The position numbers and the translations under genes were made by a program. The notes under the pieces are model-generated. The model made no database searches, was not told where the DNA came from, and saw only the letters and a program-made list of their open reading frames with translations. This document shows, piece by piece, positions 37,137 through 50,140 of a DNA stretch of 64,000 nucleotides. Source of the DNA: Davidsoniella eucalypti (taxonomy: Eukaryota; Ascomycota; Sordariomycetes; Microascales; Ceratocystidaceae); the NCBI GenBank assembly GCA_004009845.1, contig RMBW01000014.1:62001-126000 (forward strand). Reading direction: 5' to 3'. Each line of letters opens with the position of its first letter. Positions within the stretch are counted from its first letter, which is position 1.

Positions 37137-40100
37137 AAATAACGCGAGGCTCTATAGGGTTTGTCATACATGACATTCTCTAGATAAATATACTAGACAA
37201 AGAACTAGACTACATGATTTTTTTTTACTAAACTTTCGTGTCTATTTACGAAGTAGCTGCCGCTTACGAATACAAGTATAAGTTTTAGGCTTGCTCTCGA
37301 CCAATCTACCAATGTAAGACTGGTGAAACGAAACAGCCCTCACTGTACCTCGAGGAAGCATAATTAAAGTCTTGTCAAACATTACACACACCGGTACTTG
37401 CACTGTTCACTTGTGAGAAATACGTGAATTTTGAACGCATTAATCTGTTAATCACGTTCACTAGACTTGCATATCGAGTGAGACGTCATCATCGAGACTC
37501 GAGGCAATCCGTCAATCGCCGTGTATATTGATGAAGCGACTTTCGAGATCGTGTTTTTATCTTGTATTTCATATGACCATTATGATCTTCATGCTGGTTC
37601 ACTTGATCACTTGAAACAGAGTATATGATGGAGATGTCTCCGCTTGATCGAGAACAATGACCAATTATCTAAACATCGCTATCAAGGACAATAAGAGGCA
37701 GATATCATCCCTCAGATAATCTACAAGCACGTGTCAGACCGGTATGCCCTCTTGAGCCCGGTTATATTGACCAGTTCTAAGACATCGTTTCTTCATCAAT
37801 ATTGTTCCAAGATGTTATAGTATTCGTGTACATACCATCTAACACGTTTCCCTGCAGAGCCGCTTGGGCGCTTATATGGACCTTGATATGGACTAGAGTC
37901 AACTGGGAACCAACGCCAAGGCAATGACCTACGTGATGTAGAAGGGCGATGATTCAAGCTAGGGAGAGTGGAAGAAGAACTTCAAGTTTCCAGCCTGGAT
38001 ATGTTTATCTAGAGCTGTATGTGCTTTCACTAACACGAAATTCTATCATGGATGAAAGCATATAGCAATGCGCAACCGGAAATGTTCCCATGTTCCCATG
38101 ATGGAGTGTCTTGGGAATGTAGTGTACAAATATATGTCTTTCTACATCGAGGGATATGTCTTTTCAGCTCTATGTGTATGTCGCACTTGTGTATATACCC
38201 CATTAGTCTATCCAGAGCCCAGCGGTTAAATTTGTCAGACGCTATATATGTACTTTGTATACATTTATTGCTTTAACATGATACTAGCTTGAGCGGTAGC
38301 ACGTAGTTCGGTTTTGATATAGTGACAATTATGCCTTTCTAATTGACATTACGCTAAAACCCCGAGACATGATAGTGTTTTCCCTTCAAGAGTAAAACAT
38401 TGAACTTCGGCGTTAGACACCGAGGATAGTACCATGCCCACTAGGACACCTATATGTTCGTACTGAGGAGACTCTCATTGATATTACTGAGTGCTCATTA
38501 GGCATAACCACTCCAGGATAATTCGTTGTTTCCTACTGTATGATTGACTCCACTTGACAATGCTTTTGTTTATATCATTGTCATATCCCCCCCCTTTATA
38601 ATCTCACTGCGGAGGTCTCGGCTAAGCGGTTCAAGATATCCTACTCCCTTCCCTTAGAGACGAGAGAACTAGAATACAATAGACAATCCGTATATGAAGC
38701 CTTACAAGCCGCTCATGACTACATTTTCTCATGATAGTAACTACTCAAGTGGAACGTAAGTTTGTAATGATATGCATGAACTTTGTACAAGGAAATAGAC
38801 AAGGCGGTATCTGTACTTCGGCCTAATTACCCCACATAGCTCTCTCCTGTTTATCAAGAGGGGGAGAAAAATATCTGTTATATAAGTGGACTCTTGTTAT
38901 ACTGTAACATTGGGTTGTATCTGAATGAGTGAAAATGCCGAGTGAGTGTATTGCTAATGGAGTTGACACTTCCTATGAGCTGAGCATTTGTCAAAATGTC
39001 ACTTGCTTGATCTTGTGTTGGTCTCAACTAACCCTAATATATGACATCAACATACATACTCCATAGTATAACCCTATCTTCATGACACTTTACAAATAGG
39101 CGAAACCGTGTTTTTTGCCTGAAATTGACATGTATATATATGAAAGCTTAGATTGAATAATAGTCAAGTTAGCGGATTCGGATAGTGGCGAGAAGGACTA
39201 AGTGAGAAACCCCCCTTGTCAACATATGGATTCCAAATTAGGTACTTCTCTTTGTTTTTTTTTTTTCAATATTCTAGTAAGAAAGCGGAAGAGGGGGTGA
39301 TGAACGTGTTAAGAGCCTAACTTCTCCTGAATTCCTACATATGTAGACGCTACTATACAGTATGCATATACATACATACATATACAAATGGGTGTAGTCA
39401 AGCATGACATATGAGAAAGAAAAAAAAATATATATCAATATATAGGAGCGCTTCTTAGAAGAATGGAGACATTGCTGCCCACCTCCTACATTGTATATCT
39501 GGAGCTTTCTGTATAATGGGTCAGTTTGAGATCCAATTTGAAAGTTGCCATATGTATTAAGGCACAAACGATGGCAAAAAATGAGCAAGGCTTTATTGCA
39601 GCTACAGCGGGCACTTCATCGAATATCCATCGATGGGCTTGAGCTGACATATATTGGGTATGAACGTGACTGCCCAGTATCGTCAGGTGTAGGATACGCA
39701 GTAAGAATGCAGTAGTCATCTACAAACAAATCAGTCAGAGCGGGATCCCTCCACACCCACCATTGCCCTAAACCAGATGAGATGGCCTTGGGCACATTGC
39801 GAGTATCTATACACCCACCAAGACTTCTGTTTTCTTTCCCGTCCTGCTAGATGCCTAGAATAAGAATTTAGAGCCTGCCATTGATCGGTAGACACAAGTC
39901 ATAGGGTAGCGAGACAGACGCGTGAGAGAAAGAAAGGAAAAAAAGAAGAAGAAAAAAGGCATTATACACAGTGTAGGCCTAGTCTAGCCTTGGAGTTTTG
40001 CCGTACATGGTAGACAATAATTGATGCTAGCTACTTTGAGCGTACGTATCGTTAAAATATTTTCCACAGAAAGCCTCAATGCCCATAACTAGAGTCGTGC

Positions 40101-42731
40101 CGTGTGGTTCATAACCCCACGCCTACCGTCTCATCTAGATAAAAAAAAACAATTGAAAAAAGGGCGATGTGCTATGGAACCATCAACAAAGTGATAGTTC
40201 ATCACACAAACCTCCACCTAGTTTGTAGATCATATCACGATATCAGCACACGACGATGTGAGAGCAGAGAGAGTGTGTGCTTGCTCGCTTGCTGGGGAGC
40301 ACGACCTAATCGGAACTAGGCTTGCCAAGTTTGAAAACGCATTGCTATTGTTGTTGTTGGCGTTTGAATTCTGAATTCTTTTCTTTTCTTTTCATCGGCA
40401 CTGTCGCTATTTCCGCCATGATGATCTAGTACTGGAACGCCTGTGATCATGCGTGTAAGATTTGTCTAGAGTGCTGTTGTTATCCTGCCAGCACAACCAT
40501 AAGCGAGTCATATCAATATGCCGCCAAGGGCTAGACGTGGATGTTGTAAAGCTGACGGCATATTTGCTGTTGCCTCATGTTAACCACCTGTATTGTCATA
40601 TCTTGAACTAACAACGCATACATGCTACCATGGCAAATCAGGTGTGACGTGACGACAAAGATAGACTGCTAGTATTTGATTTTGATTTTCCACCCATATA
40701 CATATACAACGAGCTATACTCTTTTTGTTCGTATGATTGGTAGCAGGTTATAATTCTTTAGTTGTAGTTAGTTGATGAGTTGCCAGTGGCTACCGACCAA
40801 CCTTGCTTAACCCTGACTCGAGTACAGGATGTGCATCTTAAGCCACGATCTCGGTGATCACAACTTGCATTACGATATGGAGAAAACCGCTATTAGCCAT
40901 TTTATAGCTAAATAACCTATGACTTGTTTGTTATGCATCGGCACCTCTGAGTTGGCTGCTGACACAGTGCAGGAAGACATCTGCATGAGTAGAGATCACG
41001 GGCATCATGTGTTCTGATAAGACAAAACACACATAAACGAGTATATAGATACGTATATGTTAAGCATGCTTATACAACGACATAGCCGTACCTCTAGTTT
41101 ATAACATATATCATGTTGACTCGTTTTTATCCTGCATTATGAAAAAAATGGAAGCAAATCGAATCGTCGATGGGGTTTCACTATGTTAGAGAGGTATTTG
41201 TTAATCAGGTCTTCATTGTTCTTCCAATTCCAAACTCACGTTTGGTCTCTCTTTCTACGGTATGTTCCTTTCTCTACCAGACAGACCGAGGAGTAGTCAG
41301 GGGAGGTATATACATGTAAACTCCAAGAAAGACCGATCTAGTGATGCAAATAAGCAGGGTTGAAAAGGGAGACGAACGAGGGTATCCTTGGATGTGTATG
41401 CATCCGCCTACATCTCGTTCTTTTATGTGCATTACAACACATCTCTCATTAAAACTCTAAAGGCAGACCTAGACCTTTATATTGGTTGCTATGTTATTTT
41501 TGATCATTGGTCATTTGGCGAGGCTGGCATATATCATTACGAGCAGGTTGCAAATTCAGCAGTGATATGCAATGCACCTACAAACGTGACTATATCTCTC
41601 CATCATGGTTTGCGAGGGAGGTCCCGGGAAATCAACAACGATGATTGCCTAATGGCATAGTGTGGAGAAGAGAGGTGGTGTCTACTTATCTCGATATCAC
41701 TATACGTATGTATATGCAAGTGTGAAGACTTTGAATAGTTACATATAGTACAGAAGAAGAAACCTTAGTATGGGGCTTCAGATGCTGTTGGTCAGGAGCG
41801 CTTGCATTATAACTAACTCGATAGATTAGAAATAGATACATACGTATTTGTAGTAACTAAATTATCTAACATGGAAAATTGAACAACAAAGCTGTCACAT
41901 TTCGGCTAGAAGTGCGGGACGGGGAAAATAGATGTTCGGGGCCTTGTTCCTAAGCTGGTCAGCATTGGGCAAACATCAACGTCATAGCTTGAAGTAGCCT
42001 GTCATCAACTAGTATTTGGTGAATAAACCAAGCACCAAAGAGATTCGGGCCTAATTTTATGTGTTTTCTTGATACTATACAGATATATGTGCTTCTTTTC
42101 TTTATGTTGTGTGTGGAAAGAAAAAAGGAAACATTTTTGTTTATCTCTGGTCATTTAGCTAGCCTTATTTTTAGATAAAATCTGACATTTTAAAATAGAC
42201 CGAAAATATACAAACATAACGACGAGGGTTTTGTTTTCGAGCCCTGTTTCTGAACCAAGTAAATGGCTAGGCTGGATGGACTTTCCCAATTGCCCATGCA
42301 TAATATCAGCGGCGCTACTATAAACCATGGCAGAAACAGCGGTGGGCTCTTTGTAACCGCTGTGGTTAGCGTCAATTTGTAGACTGAGCCGTATGAAAAT
42401 TCATCATTCAGAATTAAGCATATGGTATTCAGTATGTGGGTTGGATTGGGTATATTGGAAACTTACACCCAGACATACGATAGATCTTGCTGGGCTTGAT
42501 GATTTGTATATGTCTGATGACCCAAACAACCCTGTAGTGCGGCCTTTAGGCATCAAATACTGGCTACAGCATTGGCTGAAAGCAGTTACAACATGCACCC
42601 TGACGAGGGTCCGTCTATTTCTGGCTCTCGACAGTGGTCTTCACACTGATGTTAGCAACAATTGACCATAGGTTGTGGACACGGTCAATAAGCCCTAAGA
42701 TGCTTTATAGTTGACATAAACAGCATTTGTT

Positions 42732-42759
42732 TGTATCTGTATCTGTATCTATCTGTATA
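42732..42759. repeat. TGTATC microsatellite
   Basis: Three tandem TGTATC units followed by an interrupted copy, in the gene-free region. Confidence 0.6.
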
Positions 42760-43896
42760 TGGGCAGAAGCTACAAACGGCAGCAGCAATAACTTGGATAG
42801 CCTGGTAGGTAGGGGCGTATGCATTATAGCGCTGGATTGCTACGGATCCTACAGAGCGGCAACGATCCCAAGTGAGAGAGCTATGTGTGTGTCCGAAGCC
42901 AAGGTAGTAATGGCGTAGCGAATCTGGGGCTGCCAGCACATCAGGTTAGTTCTGCGTAGTTGTGTTATCCCTTTGAGGTTTGATGATACGTCGATTTGCT
43001 GCAGGACAAATGCACCCAGCTGGTCGAAAGCGGAGACACTTTCAGTATATTGCTGTATTGCGACTTGGTTGGGCTAGTTGGACAGATGCCTGATGATAAA
43101 TAGTAGTGATATCTGTACTAGTCGTAGTTGCAGTGGCGCTGGAATATGATTAATGAAAGAAGGAAAAGAAAAAAACAAGATGAATAGACCACAGCAACCG
43201 GCATATCGCAATAGATGAGGGGCGTTGTCTGTGAAAAGATTCTTGGAGGAATGTTCAACTACATAGATAGCCTTGTGCATATATGTATGTATACATTATA
43301 AGGCAACGAGGTGAAGATGAATGGGGCCAGGATGCAAGTAGGCCTGTTCAAGTCTGGGTAGCGTGGTGCGTTGGCTAAACGGAGGTTCCATGCTAGCGCT
43401 TAGCGAGGCCTAAAGCGAGGCGTAAATTATAAATAGTCAAGAAAGAAAAGCAAAAAAATAATAATGAAAAAGTGTGAAAAGTCGATCGAATGTGCTGGCT
43501 TATGAGCTGTGATGAGACTAGAGACTAGTGCTGTTAATTATGCATGTGGGCTGAATCAAGAAAAAAAACAAAAAAAAAAAAACAGGCAGAAATGCTGGAC
43601 TAAGAAGCGGTGAGCGCACAACGCTTTGTTTACCTGAGAAGGGTTACTGAAAATACCCTAATGCTTAGCTAGTGACACAGTTTGATTTGACGAAGCTTCA
43701 AAGCTAACGGAGCTTGACTGGAGGAAATTCTGCCTTTTTGTGCCTTTCTCGATGAGCCAGGACTCATATAATTATTACTGGTAATCAATACTTTACATCA
43801 AACTTAACCCACGTTCTAGCAAATACAAATCTCAGCCCTTAGCTGGACACAACCTACCATAATCTGTCGCTTCCCCCTGTTAATTAACTGACGTTC

Positions 43897-43920
43897 CCAG
43901 CCAGCCAGCCAACCAGCCTA
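43897..43920. repeat. CCAG microsatellite
   Basis: Imperfect tandem CCAG units upstream of the deaminase gene, about 1.1 kb before its start. Confidence 0.6.
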
Positions 43921-45048
43921 GTCCAGCCCAATCCGTCCCATTTTATCGAGCTCCGGCCCCCGAGAAAAAAAGACAGGACTGAAATAAGCTGTGGTCAAAT
44001 CAAAGCAAGTGGTCAGGAGGAAAGCAACTCTAGCCCACAAGCAGGAAATCTATCAATCGGCCCATCCGAGTATAAAACTACACCGGATAGAAGATATACA
44101 CTCAAGTACGCCGCTACATGATACAGCTTATGTGCGTATATTGCTGTATAGAACGGATGGAACGGAGTCTCTTGGGGGTGAGATGTGTGTCTAGTAGGGA
44201 GACGGAAGAAGGGTGCCTGTACAACAAACTACAGCAAAAAGTAAACGACCATAGTTGACAACACACCACATGGCAATAACATATGAAGCGTCGGCCTAAT
44301 AATGCTCAAAACGCTATCTTGACTCTCCAGACTCCAGCAACGGTGCCTGACTAGAAGCAGCGCGCTAGAATTGGGTTGCCATCTTTTCAATCTAGAAACG
44401 ATCATCGGTAAGTAAGCACCGCGACTAACTGCTAAATTAATAAATTTTAAATGCTGATTTTTCATTTTTTCCCAGAAAAAAAGAGGCGGCGCACCATACT
44501 AATATACATACATATATAGAACCCGGCCACTCTTGAAAGTGAAAAGGTGAGGGTGTGTGCGACTGGCTAGCTAATCAAGGCTTCTCAGTCTCGTTCTTCT
44601 TTTTATTTCTCTAGAACCTCCATCACATCTGTTCTCCTCTTCTTTTTATCTTCACTGTATCTCGTTAGAGTCTTTGACGTCTCCGACTCTGTCATTTTCT
44701 GTTCCATCTTCCAATTTTTTCCCATCGCCTCATCCGTGTATTTCTATTGCTTCTTCGTCCTTGTCTTTTCACCCCTATATATCCTGCTGCTACAGTATCC
44801 CTTTGACCGTACTGACCGCTATTAAGGACTTGGACCGCGTCCTAGAACACCCACTAGGACACAGGCACAGATATACGCCCTCAACACCTTAAAAGATACC
44901 CACACGGCTTGTAATTCTTTAATTAATTTTTATTTTTACTTGTCGTTTCGTTCCGCCCTTTGCTTCGCGATTCCCGCCGACCATCTCGGTGGCCAGCGTA
45001 TCCCTCACATCACAACACCAATCGAAGCGTTAATCATCGAACGCCGCC

Positions 45049-47876
45049 ATGACCCAAAGATCCAAAAACCTCCAAGAGGAACAGGCTCTGGCCATCGCGG
45101 CTGACATCGCCCTAGCGCGACAGGTCTACGACATACCAGAAGATCCCATTGTTCATGAGCCCATTGAGCGCATCTTCGGCTACAATGAGCAAGAGAAAGG
45201 CCGTCTAACTCCTCGGAAAGAGCTGGAGCTTGCCCACGCTCTCGCTGTCACATCTAAGCTCAAGGACGAATCCGACTACACAAGCGCCGTCGCTATCGTC
45301 GAAGATCCCCGGACCCGACGTCTAACAGTTCTTCTGGCTATCAACAGAGCCTCACCTGATGATGGACTGCCCGAGCTTGAGCATTCGCGCGAAGCTCTGG
45401 AAAGAGTGCTCAAGATCATGTCCGAGGTCCGCAGCCGTATGTTTTATCCCAACTCCCTTTGAGCCATAGGAGAGATAGCGTCAGACATGAATCGCCCAAG
45501 TCACGTGTCTCTCAAACTCTCACATTCACACGATAGTAACAATTCAGCTGACATGGGGTTTTTTAATCTTAATATCTAGACAACAATGAGGGCATGGAAG
45601 ATCGTATTTTGGGCGCTGTCGTCACTTCTTGCATGGCCAAGATCCTCGCTCGTATGGGTTTGGCGCCTTGCCGTCACAACAAGACTCGCATGCCGCTTGA
45701 TGGAAAGCTGTCGCAGGCTGTCCAGGCCGTCAATGCTCTCTTATGGCAGAAGCAGCCCCCGGGCGCCCATGAGTTCCGCATGTACGGAAGCATCGTCCTA
45801 AACATGATCGCCGCCTGGCGTCAGGACCCTGACAACATCCAGTGTCTTGTTGCCGTTGTCCGCAGTCTATTTACCTTGAACCAGGCTGCCCCTACATTAG
45901 ACCGCCTGATGCGTGAGCTGCCCCCCCGTAGCATCGTTCCCAGTGCTGCTAAGAGCATCGCTGCCGTTGTATCGAAGACTGCATACTACGTTCGTGTTGC
46001 TCGCACCCTGTACCGTATCGCCAAGAAGTACCCCATTGCCCGTCGTGCTTCTGTCGTTACTGTCAAGCTTCCAGAGGAGGCATTCCGGGTTATTCCTAGC
46101 CCACATCCCGGTACCGTCTCGCGTGAATTCAGAATCAAGTCTCTGTGCTCTGGAGCATCACCAGCAACTCTCCAGTCCATCATGCGTGGCCTGAACAGCA
46201 ACCAGAGAGCCACCCGTGCCGGCGAGAGCTTCGAGGAGATTATGCACACTTCTTTGACCGGTCGTATCCACGCTGAGATGCAAATTGTGTATTACTGCCA
46301 GATGGCTGAAAACGCCCATCTGCTGCCTCCTCGTGCCGTGTGTGCTAGCAAGGCTTCGTGCTTCCTATGCAACGCCTTCATTGGAGCCTTAGGCTCTGTG
46401 TACATCCCATTCTCCCACGGCCGTCTCTACACAAACTGGCGTCTACCAATCATGCAGGGAATGGAGGTTCCCGAGGCTGCCTTTGTTGGTCGTCTTGAGC
46501 GCACTGTAACCTGGGGTCTAAGTGTTCTTGGTATGTGCGGCCATGTCCCGCAGCGCCCCGAGCCGGCACAGAGTGTTGTTATGGACCTCAACCGTTCAGT
46601 CACTACTATTGGCGACTACGGTGATTCCGAGGAGGAAGATTATCTTGAGACAGACAATGAAGCTGAGCAGAGCCTTGGACAAGAATTCCACCAAGAGGAA
46701 GAAGCTGTTCCTCTACAACAAGAAGAGGACGATGAGGATGATGATGACGAGGAAGAACTGCACATCCTTCCCGATGATGATGACGATGAGATCCACGAGT
46801 CTGGCCCTTACCAGAATGGCGTATCTGTGATGGGCAACAACCCATACGACACTCATTCACTAAGAGCCAAGCATGTGGCTAATGATTCTCACCACATCCA
46901 CGGTATTGAGCATGAGAATAGCACTCTGGTCAACGAGACTGCTGATGTCGAGACTGCTCCTACCACACCCGAGCCTGAGCTTGACCACGATGATATCTCG
47001 ATAGCTGGAAAGCACAGTGAGATCACCGAGCCCATTGTCGAGCTCCCTGCTGAGCTTCCTGTGGAGCCGGCAGTTGTCGAGATCACCTCTCCCGAGCCTG
47101 ATCTGGCATCAGAAATCGTGGAGCCTGTTGGACACCCTGCCTTGAAACCTGATCTCGAGGAACTTTCCCACGTGGAAGTTGTTCAAGAGGCCGTCGTTGA
47201 GGAGCCCATCAAGGCTGCCGTCGAAGAGCCTATTAGCGTTCCTGAAGTTGTTGAGACAGCACTTCCTGCTCCCGTGGAACCTTCAGTGAAGACCGTCGAC
47301 CCTACTGTCGATGCTTATCCTGTGGCTATCCCAGAAGTCCAGACCCAGGTTGAGGAGGTCGTTGCTCCTGAAGCTTCTCCCGTCGAGGTTTTGCCTGTTC
47401 CTGAGACTATTAAGGCCATCGAATCTGCACCGCAGGAGGTCCCAGTCGAGACTGTCACCGAGGCTGCACCTGTTGTCGATGCTACCCCCTCCCAGAGTGT
47501 CCCTGCCAAGGTTGATACTCCTGTCATTGAGACCGAGGAGGCTCCCCTCACTAAGATCATTACTACCGCTCCTTCACCCCAGGCCGCTCCCATTGTCGAA
47601 CCTATGCTTGAGGTTGTCACCGCCCCTGCCGTGAAACCAGCACCAACAGCTCCTATCACCGCGCCTGTGGTTCCCCAGGTCGCCACTCCCAACCAAACCA
47701 TTACTGTAAGTTCATATCTAACTCTTCACGGAAATGCCGCATTTTCTAACATTTATCATCAGACTGTCGATACTTCTGCCCCCGCCGCTATTGATGCGAC
47801 CAAGAAGAAGAGAGGTCTTCGCTCCTGGTTCAAGTCTCTTGGATCCAAGAAGGAGAAAAAGACTGCCGCCAAATAA
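45049..47876 (+). CDS. OTT_1508-like cytidine-deaminase-fold protein with long acidic tail
   Basis: Fungal protein of the OTT_1508-like branch of the deaminase superfamily; substrate unknown. Exons 45049-45436, 45580-47705 and 47763-47876 (875 residues). The first join gives SHNNEGMED. An N-terminal helical region precedes the zinc site H360-A-E362 (RIHAEMQIVYY) and C390-F-L-C393 (SKASCFLCNAFIG), which is the superfamily zinc triad plus the proton-shuttling Glu. About 330 residues of low-complexity tail follow: an Asp/Glu block (EEDDEDDDDEEE), then Pro/Val/Glu-rich imperfect repeats, then a basic end (KKKRGLRSWFKSLGSKKEKK). The 57-nt second intron has GTAAGT, TCTAAC and CAG signals. It is a multiple of three without a stop, so a retained form would still translate. 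A nucleic-acid or nucleotide deaminase is possible, but a non-catalytic role cannot be excluded. Confidence 0.8.
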
Positions 47877-48989
47877 AAGCCTACTCATATTTTACGACCA
47901 AAGACATTATTGCCATCATAGCAGCAGCCTTTTTTTCCAACGGAAGTAACGGAGCTGTTAATTATTTTGTCCGTTTTTTTCTCATCACATTCTAAAGCCT
48001 GCCAGTATTTATAGAGAAATCCTTGAGCGCCGGAGTTTGCATTATCATATCCTTTTCATCTCTTATTTACTTTTATTATTTTCCTCTCCTCTCCTCTCCT
48101 CTACCCCTTCTTTTTTTTCTTCCATCTCTTTTCTTCTCTCTCTTTCTGCATATCTATCTATATCTGATGTTGATTTTTTTCGTGTGCTTTATTGAAACCC
48201 CCTGTTGTTCGCCACTGTTTCTCTGTGCTATTGTTTTCTGATATTTCTGAAGTTTTTTCTGTCACTGATTTTTATCGTTTTCTTTATATTCGTTGTACTG
48301 CTTTTTTGCTCTGCGTTAGTTGCTGCTGAATTTTTTTTTTTTCGAGCTCATGAATATATGACTGATGGACTAATTTATCCGCTGTTGTGGATAAGGAATC
48401 AAGTGATATATTGCGAATTATTGTCATGTAGAAAAGAAAATAATACCGATCGTCCGCCAATTTTACTTTTCTTGAAAAAAAGCTAATGGAAGGTTACAAG
48501 TTATTACTTTGTGACCTAGCTAGAGCCAAAGACAAAAAGCTATCCTTAATAGAGTTTTTTTCTGTTACATTTTCCTGATATCTTCGCGTGCAAGTGATTG
48601 TTTATTGTGTCATTAGCTATCTTTGTTGATTCGTAGTGTTCGATGGTGGGGGCTAAGGATTAAAGTTAGGGTTACGTATCTGGTTCTCGTCGGTTATCGC
48701 CGGTTAAGCTTAAATGGTTAGTTTTGCTGATCATTTTGCATTATTTCGGATGACATTGTTTGTTTCTACTTGTTTGTTCTTGTTTACTTTTCTTTCTTTT
48801 CTTGGTCTACTTACCAACCAGTGTTATTTTTCTTAACCTAACGACACAATTAGACGTGTCGGATATCTCTCGGTAAACCACATTTTGTCTATCGGTGAAA
48901 AAATCACTGTATCTTTTTACAGGGCAACCGTACATCTTCAAGCCACAATTAAAGAAACATTGCATCTATACTTTTTTTTTTAAGACAAC
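47877..48989. other. intergenic region between deaminase and ribokinase genes
   Basis: T/C-rich stretch with a CTCCT pentanucleotide repeat (48083-48102) and T-rich tracts. It holds the 3' UTR of the deaminase gene and the ribokinase promoter. No gene seen. Confidence 0.5.
48083..48102. repeat. CTCCT pentanucleotide repeat
   Basis: Four tandem CTCCT-type units in the 3' region of the deaminase gene. Confidence 0.65.
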
Positions 48990-49937
48990 ATGACGGAAAA
49001 ATCTCTTCCCGTTATTGCCGTCATTGGCTCACTGAACACTGACTTGGTCATGTACACTCCGTATGTGCCTCGTGGTGGAGAGACGATGACCGGCCATTCG
49101 TTTCATATTGGTCTAGGCGGTAAAGGCGCGAACCAAGCAGTTGCCTGTGCCAAGCTCTCACGCAAGCAGAACTTGGTGGACAGCACGGCAATTGTACGCA
49201 TGATTGGCGCGGTAGGAGACGACTCTAATGGCACCAACATGATGAACGGTCTGGCGGGATACGGAGTTGAAAGCTCCGGTGTTGACGTGGTTAAAGGCGT
49301 TTCAACTGGCGTAGCCATTATCATGGTAGAAGATAGCGGCGAGAACCGCATCATCCTTTCTCCAGGTGCCAACTATACCGTCAAGCCCGATGGCTTCAAA
49401 GACGCCATCCCAGGACCCAAGCCTGCTCTAATTATCATGCAATTGGAGATTCCTCTAGAGACAGTTCTACAGTGTCTTGATACCGCTCGCCGTGATGGCA
49501 TCCCAGTGTTACTGAATCCAGCACCTGCCCAGAAGATACCCGTCGAATACTACAAGGGCCTTGCCTACCTGGTTGTTAATGAGACGGAGGCTATGATGCT
49601 TTCCGACTGTGCCGAGAAAGATATCGAGTCTGTGGAAGGACTGGCACGTGTAGCTGCCATCTTCAAAGGCTACGGCGTGCGTACGGTTTTGATCACGCTG
49701 GGTGGCCGTGGTGTATTTTACTCATCAGAAGACGGTACGCAGGGCCTTGTTCCAGCAGAGAAGGCGACAGTCGTCGATACAACGGCCGCAGGTGACACAT
49801 TTGTGGCAGCATATGCCTTGGAGTTGATCGGTGGAAACTCGACTGAGAACGCAGTACGGATAGCAAACAAGGCCGCGGCTAAGACGGTGGAGAAGAAGGG
49901 TGCTCAGGAATCGATTCCATGGTTGGATGAGCTGTAG
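48990..49937 (+). CDS. RBK1: ribokinase (PfkB family)
   Basis: ATP:D-ribose 5-phosphotransferase that feeds free ribose into the pentose phosphate pathway, in the cytosol. Single exon, 315 residues, the usual ribokinase length. The N-terminus VIGSLNTDLVMYTP and GGKGANQAVACAKL form the sugar-binding part and PfkB signature 1. NPAPAQ and VVNETEA follow in the middle. TTAAGDTFVAAYAL is signature 2, with catalytic base D269 and the anion-hole glycine. The C-terminal NKAAAKTVEKKGAQESIP matches the monovalent-cation-binding end of ribokinases. No key residue is missing. The downstream tRNA-Trp lies on the opposite strand. Confidence 0.95.
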   Translation: MTEKSLPVIAVIGSLNTDLVMYTPYVPRGGETMTGHSFHIGLGGKGANQAVACAKLSRKQNLVDSTAIVRMIGAVGDDSNGTNMMNGLAGYGVESSGVDVVKGVSTGVAIIMVEDSGENRIILSPGANYTVKPDGFKDAIPGPKPALIIMQLEIPLETVLQCLDTARRDGIPVLLNPAPAQKIPVEYYKGLAYLVVNETEAMMLSDCAEKDIESVEGLARVAAIFKGYGVRTVLITLGGRGVFYSSEDGTQGLVPAEKATVVDTTAAGDTFVAAYALELIGGNSTENAVRIANKAAAKTVEKKGAQESIPWLDEL

Positions 49938-50051
49938 AGTCTCATAAGATGATGCAATGAATGAATTTGATATGAATTGAAGTACCGTACGTAATCAAAT
50001 GTAAAAAAAAAAAACTTGAAAGATGTAGCGACCTTTCAAGATGGACCAGGC

Positions 50052-50056
50052 AAAAA
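50052..50056 (-). terminator. RNA polymerase III terminator of tRNA-Trp
   Basis: A T5 run on the minus strand starts 12 bases after the tRNA 3' end, as expected for a polymerase III stop. Confidence 0.6.
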
Positions 50057-50068
50057 GAGAAATGTGAC

Positions 50069-50140
50069 TGACCCCAACCCGATTTGAACGGATAACCTTT
50101 TGATCTGGAGTCAAACGCGCTACCGTTGCGCCATAGGGCC
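50069..50140 (-). tRNA. trnW-CCA: tRNA-Trp (anticodon CCA)
   Basis: Full 72-nt cloverleaf on the minus strand, without intron. Acceptor stem GGCCCTA pairs with TGGGGTC (with G-U pairs). The D stem GCGC/GCGC is perfect. Anticodon stem TTTGA/TCAAA encloses loop CTCCAGA, so the anticodon is CCA (Trp). T stem ATCCG/CGGGT encloses TTCAAAT. Discriminator is A. A and B boxes and a following T5 are present. Confidence 0.95.

Larger units (their letters stand above)
30625..45048. other. 14.4 kb divergent gene-free region
   Basis: Space between the starts of the tyrosinase (-) and the deaminase (+). The first 500 bases are purine-rich on the plus strand (pyrimidine-rich for the tyrosinase) and the last 450 are pyrimidine-rich on the plus strand, both promoter-like. 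In between are only short frames, T and A tracts, microsatellites, a tandem repeat near 32.1 kb and a 12-bp hairpin near 37.1 kb. A 119-codon orphan frame at 32692-33051 is not convincing. No transposase, tRNA or 5S gene was recognised. Confidence 0.55.

Noticed and set aside
39240..39440. AT-rich repeats with TACATA units suspected as a transposon end
   Set aside because: No terminal inverted repeats or target-site duplication could be matched by eye.
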